From contig NC_080059.1 of NCBI RefSeq assembly GCF_026212465.1, forward strand, positions 13,012,001 to 13,076,000: a DNA stretch of 64,000 nt, written 5' to 3'. Below are positions 57,785 to 64,000 of this stretch, one piece after another. Below the pieces are notes generated by a model. That model saw nothing but the letters and a program-made list of their open reading frames with translations. It was not told the origin of the DNA and did not search any database. The DNA comes from Amaranthus tricolor. Taxonomy: Eukaryota > Streptophyta > Magnoliopsida > Caryophyllales > Amaranthaceae. The stretch's first letter is position 1. The number at the start of each line of letters is the position of its first letter. The position numbers were made by a program, and so were the translations under genes.

Positions 57785-58429
57785 ATTACATAGCACTTGC
57801 TGATGTCTACATTTGCACAACAATTATTGAATTGTAATTACTCGATTATAATTTAATTTTCAATTTTAACAACTAATGGCAGAATTAACAAACCCAAATG
57901 GATGTAGTAAAAGACTAAAACAAACATGATACAAGAATTATGTAGTGTGGTGTACAAATTTTGAACCGCAATACAGATTATTCAAGATAATTTTCAAAAA
58001 TTAAAAAAATTATAATTATAAATTTAAAATCTTACCTTTGTTTGGTGAGCAATTAAAATTTCACATTTTATTCATTGTTGAAAATAATAACCTCAACATT
58101 ATTTTTTATAGGACCAGTTGGTGGGACACATGCGAATGAAATTATATGTTAATTGAATTTGCTTTAAAAAATAGTTGAATTCAAGTATTACAATTTTGAT
58201 GTATTTGAAGACAATGACAATGACAAAATCTTATTCTAACAATTCAAAAGTGTATTAATCAATTGCAGTTATATAGGATCAAATGATAATACCTTATCTC
58301 AATAGTCTAGGTGTAGAAACCAAAAATTAACCAAGAATCATACAATTGAAAGAAGTCCTAAAACATTACATGAAAAAGTAGATATCCAAAGTTATATATG
58401 TATTGATCTATAAATAGCTTAAAGAACAT
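57785..58429. other. no recognised feature
   Basis: About 645 bp of AT-rich DNA between the gypsy element and the SINE. I see nothing identifiable. Confidence 0.5.
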
Positions 58430-58444
58430 TTCTTATATGATTTA

Positions 58445-58692
58445 AAATAAAAATAAAGGTAAAGGACACTCCTAATATTCCGTACAAGACAGGGTCCGAG
58501 TGGGAGGTTTTTCTTTTTCCTGAAAGATGCGAACAAATCATATTACCCGTTCCTCTAAGGAGGGAGTAAAGAGAGATGCACGCAGTCAATATATCCCCCC
58601 AACTGATACCGCCTACGTTCAGTAAAGTTTGAACTCCAAACCTTCTACTCCACATGCAGATGTTCTATCCATTAAGCCACAAGCGCTTTAAG
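58445..58692 (-). mobile_element. tRNA-derived SINE
   Basis: 248 bp flanked by the perfect 15-bp direct repeat TTCTTATATGATTTA (58430-58444 and 58693-58707). On the minus strand the head has a tRNA-like start with A box TGGCTTAATGG (58679-58669). A B box-like GAGTTCAAACTTT follows about 35 nt later. The tail is CCTTTATTTTTATTTT. A pol III head, a long TSD and a T-rich tail are the marks of plant SINEs. It may still be young, because the TSD is perfect. Confidence 0.85.
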
Positions 58693-58707
58693 TTCTTATA
58701 TGATTTA

Positions 58708-59609
58708 CCCGTTTTTAATAATATCATATATTTAACATAGTCGATGATGAATGACTATCGGGCAACTATGATGGATTCTCTTGCTAAAACGATAATTCTT
58801 GTTTTGTGCTAAATTGACAATTCTTTCCTTCATTATGGAATTGTCAAAAAAGACGGGCATGAGCTTGCATTTTATGTAAGATTTTTTAGACCATTTCGAA
58901 TTATATTTGCACGCACGTACTCTTTGTAATAGGGCTACTTAGAGGTTTTATCATGTTAGGTGTGATTACAATTTCTATCATAATGAATATCAGAATTTCC
59001 CTACGTATTTGTATTATTTTATCTTCTTTAACCACTGTATATTTCAAATTTTCTATTTTTTGCTTGGGAGAAAACAAGGGTGTTGCTTGGGGTGATTTGA
59101 TCACTTTATTTGCTACATGATTTCCCCTTATTTTATAAACTTTATTGACTTTTTTCCATATTACTTTTTATACATTACATGTTGTACTTTGGTTGGGGTT
59201 TTTTGTCCTAACTTATTTTAAATTTCTAGTTGTGATCTTAATATTTTTTTTGTAAATACGTGATTGGATTTTGCAAATAGCGGACCACAAAAATTATCTT
59301 TGATTTTAGGGTTGCATGACTACCCTAATTATTGGATTAGATTCTCTAGAGAGATATAATAATGACTATATTAACGATAAACTTATATTATCAAAAAATA
59401 AAAGTGATAATACTGATGATCACATTAATGATGTTATTACATTGATAATTTGATTTATTTTCAATTAATCTTGTAAAACCTTGTTAATTACCACATAAAA
59501 TAGTGGTATTTTTAAATAATTAATTTTTTTTTCTTTTATTACCAAAAAATAAATAGTTATAAGAAAAATTAAATAACCAATAAATTTATTCAAAAGATTA
59601 ATTTTTAAA
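58708..59609. other. no recognised feature
   Basis: About 900 bp of AT-rich DNA without a recognisable gene or repeat. Confidence 0.5.
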
Positions 59610-60057
59610 GAAAAATTACCTACAATAATCCAATTTATTCGTGATTTTCCTACAATAATCCCACTTATTGATTAACCATGAATAATCCCAACTTTGAGGG
59701 GTATTTTCCTAGACTAAACCTAGTGACCGGATGACTTGCTATAGCAAGTTTTATTTTTTAAAAAAAAGATAAATTAAAATAAATTGTCGAAAAAAATATT
59801 TAAAAAGTTCAAAAAAATATTATAAATTTTTTTATTATTTAGAAGATTTTTATGTAAATTTTCAAAATTTTTCTCTAATTTTAAATTAATTTTCAACTTA
59901 CTTTTTTGGTGAGTTACCTACCATAACAAGTCATCGGGTGACCCAAGTTTACCCTAGACAAATACCCCTTAAAAGTTGGGATTATTCATGGTTAATCAAT
60001 GCGTGAGATTATTGTAGAAAAATCTTGAAAAGGTTGACTTATTCTAGATAATTTTTC
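59610..60057. mobile_element. long-TIR MITE
   Basis: The arms are inverted copies over about 140 bp: GAAAAATTACCTACAATAAT on the left and, as reverse complement, GAAAAATTATCTAGAATAAG on the right. Both contain TTGATTAACCATGAATAATC. Length 448 bp. The long TIR suits a Mutator-type foldback MITE. The flanks are AT-rich and the TSD is uncertain. Confidence 0.75.
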
Positions 60058-60377
60058 CTATTTTAATAATAATGTTATTTAAAATTACATAATTAAAAGT
60101 GAAAAATCTTGAACTAAATTAAAAAATAAAACCAAGGTCATTGTTTTTGTAACAAATTTAAAATATATTGAAATGGGAACAAAGAGAGGAAATATATGAT
60201 ATTCTAATAAATAGATGCGGTAAGAAAACCTTTTTGAGTAAAGGTCCCGCAACCACTAGGAAATATTTGGTCGGAGGTGACTTTCCGGAAACCCCTCAAG
60301 GCTTAAGTTAGTCCAGGAATTAGGGGTGTAAATAATTTGGTGAAAATCCGAACACCAAACCAAATAAGCAATTTGAT
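60058..60377. other. spacer with an hAT-like end
   Basis: TAGGGGTGTAAATAATTTGG at about 60322 resembles the TAGGGGTGTT hAT end seen at 23509-23518. It is probably a fragment truncated by the copia element. Nothing else recognised. Confidence 0.4.
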
Positions 60378-63300
60378 TTGACTATAAGTGTGGATTGGCT
60401 TGGAGTGAACTTTAAAAACATTTCGGGACTTAGTATGAGAAGAATAGCAAGAGACAGGGCTAAGAGTGATGTCCTACTTTCCGTAATCCTAACTTCACTG
60501 AGTAGACGATTTGCTGCTCTTCTAGTTATAGAAGGACTTAGACCTACCGGTATGTCTCTTCGAGAGAATTTAGATCAATTAAACACAATTTTATTAGAAT
60601 TGCGTAATATTGATGTTAGGCATGTTGGTATTGGTTTACAACCTGATGTGTGGGTTTCGGATTCAGGGGCGTCTTAGCATATATGTCCACGCAGAGAATG
60701 GTTTACAACCTATGAGCAGATAGATGGAGGTAATGTTTCTATGGCCAACAGTGTTGTCTGCAAGGCGTTGGTATTGGCTCGATTAAAATACGGACACATG
60801 ATGGTAAATTTTGTACATTGAACGATGTTAGGCATGTTCCATCAATGACTAAGAATCTGATATCACTTAGTCTTTTAGACAGCAAAGGTTTCAATTTCAA
60901 GGGTGAAGGTGGAACGTTACATGTCTGCTAAGGCTCCAATGTGGTTCTGAAAAGTGTTAAAAGTGGTACTTTGTATTTATTGCAAGGCTCTACGTTGTCT
61001 GGTTTAGCTGTTGTTGCATCATCAGAGGTTCACGAGGATAATATGACTAAACTGTGGCATATGAGGCTTGGTCATATGAGTGAAAGAGGGATGCAAGTCC
61101 TGTCGAAAGGAGATCTTCTATGTGGCCACAAGGTCAAGGATCTTGGATACTGCGAGCATTGTGTGTTTGGGAAACTTCATCGCACCAAGTTTCCTAAAGC
61201 AGTTCATAGAACAAAAGGAACTCTTGATTACATCCATTCTGATTGCTGGGGTCCTTCTCGAGTTGAAGCTATTACAGGCTACAGATACTCTGTATCATTC
61301 ATCGATGATTTCTCAAGAATGACTTGGGTGGTTATGATGAAGCTTAAAAGTGAGGCCTTTAAATGTTTCAAGCAGTGGAAGGCATTAGTTGAGAATCAAA
61401 CAAGGAAGAAGATCAAAAGGTTGCGAACTGATAATGGTTTGGAGTTTTGTTGGACTGATTTTAATGAGTTTTGCAAGGATGAGGGCATTACTCGGCATCG
61501 TACAATCAGAGATACACCGCAGCAGAACGGTGTAGCAGAACGCTTGAGTCAGACACTTCTCGAGAGAGCTCGTTACATGCTCTCTAATGCTGGGTTACCT
61601 CAAAGGTTTTGGGCGGAAGCAGTTAGCGACGTCATGTTTTTGGATAAACCGCGGACCTCACACTAGTATTCATCTGAAAACTCCTTATGAGGTGTGGTCT
61701 GGTAAGCTCGCAGATTACTCTAATTTAAGAGCTTTTGGTTGTATTGTTTATTATCATGTAAATGAGAGTAAATTAGAACCAAGAGCGAAGAGGGGTGTAT
61801 TTGTGGGCTATGGGGAAGGGGTTAAAGGGTATAGAATCCGGTCTTCACCTGGGAACAGAGTTATACTTAGTAAAAATGTAGTTTTTGACGAAAATTCTAT
61901 GTTTAACCCTATTTTGAAGTTTGTAGTTGTATCAAAAAATGGTAGTGCTAAGAATCAGGTGGAGCTGCAAGTCACTCAAGATGAGAGTGATGAATCACAA
62001 CAGGAAGAAAAGGTTGAGCAACTACATTCAGAAACTGTTCAGCCAGATCCTTCGATAGCATCACCAGTTCAAACAACTTTGGCTTATGATCGACCTAAAA
62101 GGTCGAATTTTGGGAAGCCTCCAGAGAGGTATGGGTACGAGGATATGGTAGCCTATGCTCTCCATGTTGCTGAAGAAGTGGATCCTTATGAGCCATCCAC
62201 CTACAGAGATGCAGTTACATGTACAGAGTCTGCCCAATGGCTTGCAGCAATGGGAGACGAGATGGAGTCACTTCAAAAGAATAAGACTTGGGATCTTGTA
62301 CAACAACCTACGGGGAGGAAGATTATTAATTGCAAATGGGTCTTCAAGAAGAAGGAAGGAATGTCACCTGCTGAGGGTTATTAAGTATAAAGCACGAGTT
62401 GTTGCAAAGGGATTTCATCAGAGAGAGGGAGTAGATTACAATGAGATTTTCTCACCTGTGGTCAGACACACTTCCATCAGAGTGCTACTAGCAATGGTTG
62501 CACATCAGAATCTTGAGCTTGAACAACTAGACGTGAAGACAGCTTTCCTACATGGGGAGTTGGAGGAAGAAATCTACATGACTCAGCCAGGTGGGTTCCA
62601 AGTGCTTGGAAAAGAAGTCTATGTATGTAAGTTGAAGAAGTCATTGTATGGACTGAAGCAGTCTCCTAGGCAGTGGTACAAGAGATTTGATAGTTTCATG
62701 ATAGAGATTGGCTACAACAGGAGTCCGTATGATTGTTGTGTATATCACAGCAACTTGAAGAATGGTTCTTACATTTATCTTGTCCTGTATGTTGATGATA
62801 TGCTAATAGCTTCAAAGGATAAGTCAGATATCCAGAAGTTGAAGGGTCTTTTGAGTGCTGAGTTCGAGATAAAAGATTTAGGTGCTGCAAAGAAAATTTT
62901 GGGAATAGAGATCTACAGAGACAGAAAGCAGAATAAATTTTTGTGTCTCAAAAAGGGTATATTCAGAAGATATTGTCCAGGTTTGGTATGTCTAATGCTA
63001 AAACCTTAGATACTCCATCTGCTGCAAATATTTATTTGTCTGTTTCTTTTATACCAAAATCTGCTGGAGAGAAGGAGTACATGTCTCGAGTTCCCTATGC
63101 TAGTGCAGTAGGGAGCTTGATGTATGTTATGGTCTGCACTAGACCTGATCTTGCACATGTTGTTGGTGTTGTCAGTGGGTTTATGTCACAACATGGAAAA
63201 AAGCACTGGCAAGCTGTGAAGAGGATATTTCGGTACCTTAAGGGTACTTCTGATGTTGGTCTCATTTATGGAGGTGATATACTGTAACACCCCGGCCCCT

Positions 63301-64000
63301 TGGACCGCTGATGACTACTCATAAAGACTGTAGACTGGCCCCACAAACCAACACAAGTCTTTCCAGCGCACTTTGGCCTCACTCGTGCACACCCGAGAAC
63401 ACTTCCCAGGAGGTCACCCATCCTAAGATTGCTCCCCACCAAGCACGCTTAACTGTGGAGTTCTTAGCAAATGGGCTTCCTAGAAAAAAAGATGCACCTT
63501 GTTGATATGAGTAGTCTATCAATCTTTTTTCAAGCTAAATCTAGGGTATTACACTCACCCCCACTTAAGAATACAACGTCCTTGTTGGACCGTAACTTCA
63601 GGATCTTTTCCCTCGCTAGGTGCACTGAACACTATCAGCCACGGTCGCAGGGTTGCTCTGATACCATTTGTAACACCCCGGCCCCTTGGACCGCTGATGA
63701 CTACTCATAGAGACTGTAGACAGTGTTTGGTTACTGGTTACTGGTTACTCCGATTTTGATTATGCTGGAGATGTTGATAGTAGGAGATCTATGACTGGTT
63801 ATGTGTTCACTCTTAGTTTGGAAGGCTACTTTGCAACCTACAGTGACTTTGTCGACTACGGAAGCAGAGTACCTGGCTTTGACAGAAGCTGCAAAAGAGG
63901 GAATCTGGTTGAAAGGACTGGTTAGTGATTTGGGTCTATATCATGATCAAGCTATAGTGTATTGCGACAGTCTTAGTGCCATATGTTTGGCTAAGGATCA
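60378..64000 (+). pseudogene. copia gag-pol remnant, several frameshifts, runs off the window
   Basis: In order: a Gag tail (SLRENLDQLNTILLELRNID, about 60555-60620); protease WVSDSGAS with TAG at 60675-60677; a frame change near 60760; TAA near 60929; LWHMRLGHMSERGMQVL (61054); integrase with IHSDCWGPS, RTDNGLEF and NGVAERLSQT; a frameshift near 61630; the linker and RT start (NKTWDLV, 62282); a shift near 62370; RT with LYVDDMLIAS (about 62787); a shift near 62945; RT end to YGGD at 63279; then a TRIM insertion. RNase H resumes at about 63745 (SDFDYAGDVDSRRSMTG). The 5' LTR and most of gag are missing. Dead copy. Confidence 0.87.
63283..63721 (-). mobile_element. TRIM (miniature LTR retrotransposon), truncated
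   Basis: A 271-bp terminal repeat (63283-63553, TGTAACACC to GGTATTACA). Then a 115-bp interior and the start of a second repeat copy (63669-63721), with one difference in 53 bp. On the minus strand the interior begins with PBS TGGTATCAGAGC (63666-63655) two bases from the LTR. It ends with the polypurine tract AAGTGGGGGTGAG beside the other LTR. It has no coding capacity, so TRIM fits. The second LTR is cut at 63721, where RNase H sequence resumes. Confidence 0.82.

Noticed and set aside
58619..58692. tRNA gene on the minus strand
   Set aside because: The A and B boxes fit, but the cloverleaf is not complete and a tail plus TSD mark it as a SINE.

Overview
The window is 64 kb of repeat-rich nuclear DNA from a flowering plant, most likely a dicot. 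The evidence is four Ty1/copia-type elements, a Tat-type Ty3/gypsy element, CACTA and hAT DNA transposons, MITEs, a tRNA-derived SINE, a TRIM element, a LINE remnant and long (AT)n arrays. I found no host protein gene and no rRNA or tRNA gene. The base composition and nesting suit intergenic or pericentromeric heterochromatin. I cannot name the species.

Layout. 1-8900: a Sirevirus-type copia element (+) with 5' LTR part, PBS, gag, pol, an envelope-like ORF, two polypurine tracts and the start of the 3' LTR, cut by a 100-base N gap and then an (AT)n array (9001-9855). 9856-13602: a decayed CACTA transposon (-) with tnp2 fragments, a 169-bp tandem array and one terminus. 13875-15411: an LTR-like unit. 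15816-23518: an hAT-type element (TIRs, 8-bp TSD) carrying a copia gag-pol with one internal stop, a 3' LTR and a 182-bp direct duplication. 23519-26254: unassigned. 26255-33157: a copia element (-) with both LTRs and a 5-bp TSD, broken by stops and by a second hAT insertion (29388-31154). 33158-44767: MITEs, nested TIR elements, another LTR-like unit (35717-37957), a LINE pseudogene (38560-40960) and a 33-bp GC-rich minisatellite. 44768-57784: a complete, young Tat-type gypsy element of 13.0 kb with one intact 1848-residue gag-pol and an antisense, multi-exon gene between pol and the 3' LTR. 58445-58692: a SINE (-). 59610-60057: a long-TIR MITE. 60378-64000: a frameshifted copia element (+) interrupted by a TRIM (63283-63721).

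The coding parts are retroelement replication genes (Gag, protease, integrase, reverse transcriptase, RNase H). Only the gypsy gag-pol and the three ORFs of the first copia look undamaged. The most interesting signals are: (i) an element-wide excess of the 7-mer GGAACAG/CTGTTCC in the first copia, in all three reading frames and both orientations; (ii) a ladder of short perfect hairpins in its LTR; (iii) the antisense gene of the gypsy element, for which I place three 71-73 nt introns with GT-AG borders and a TATA box; (iv) ~82-bp repeats on both sides of that gene, with a hairpin kept by a paired change; and (v) a 33-bp minisatellite built on GTCGCG/CGCGAC. All alignments, counts and splice calls were made by eye.
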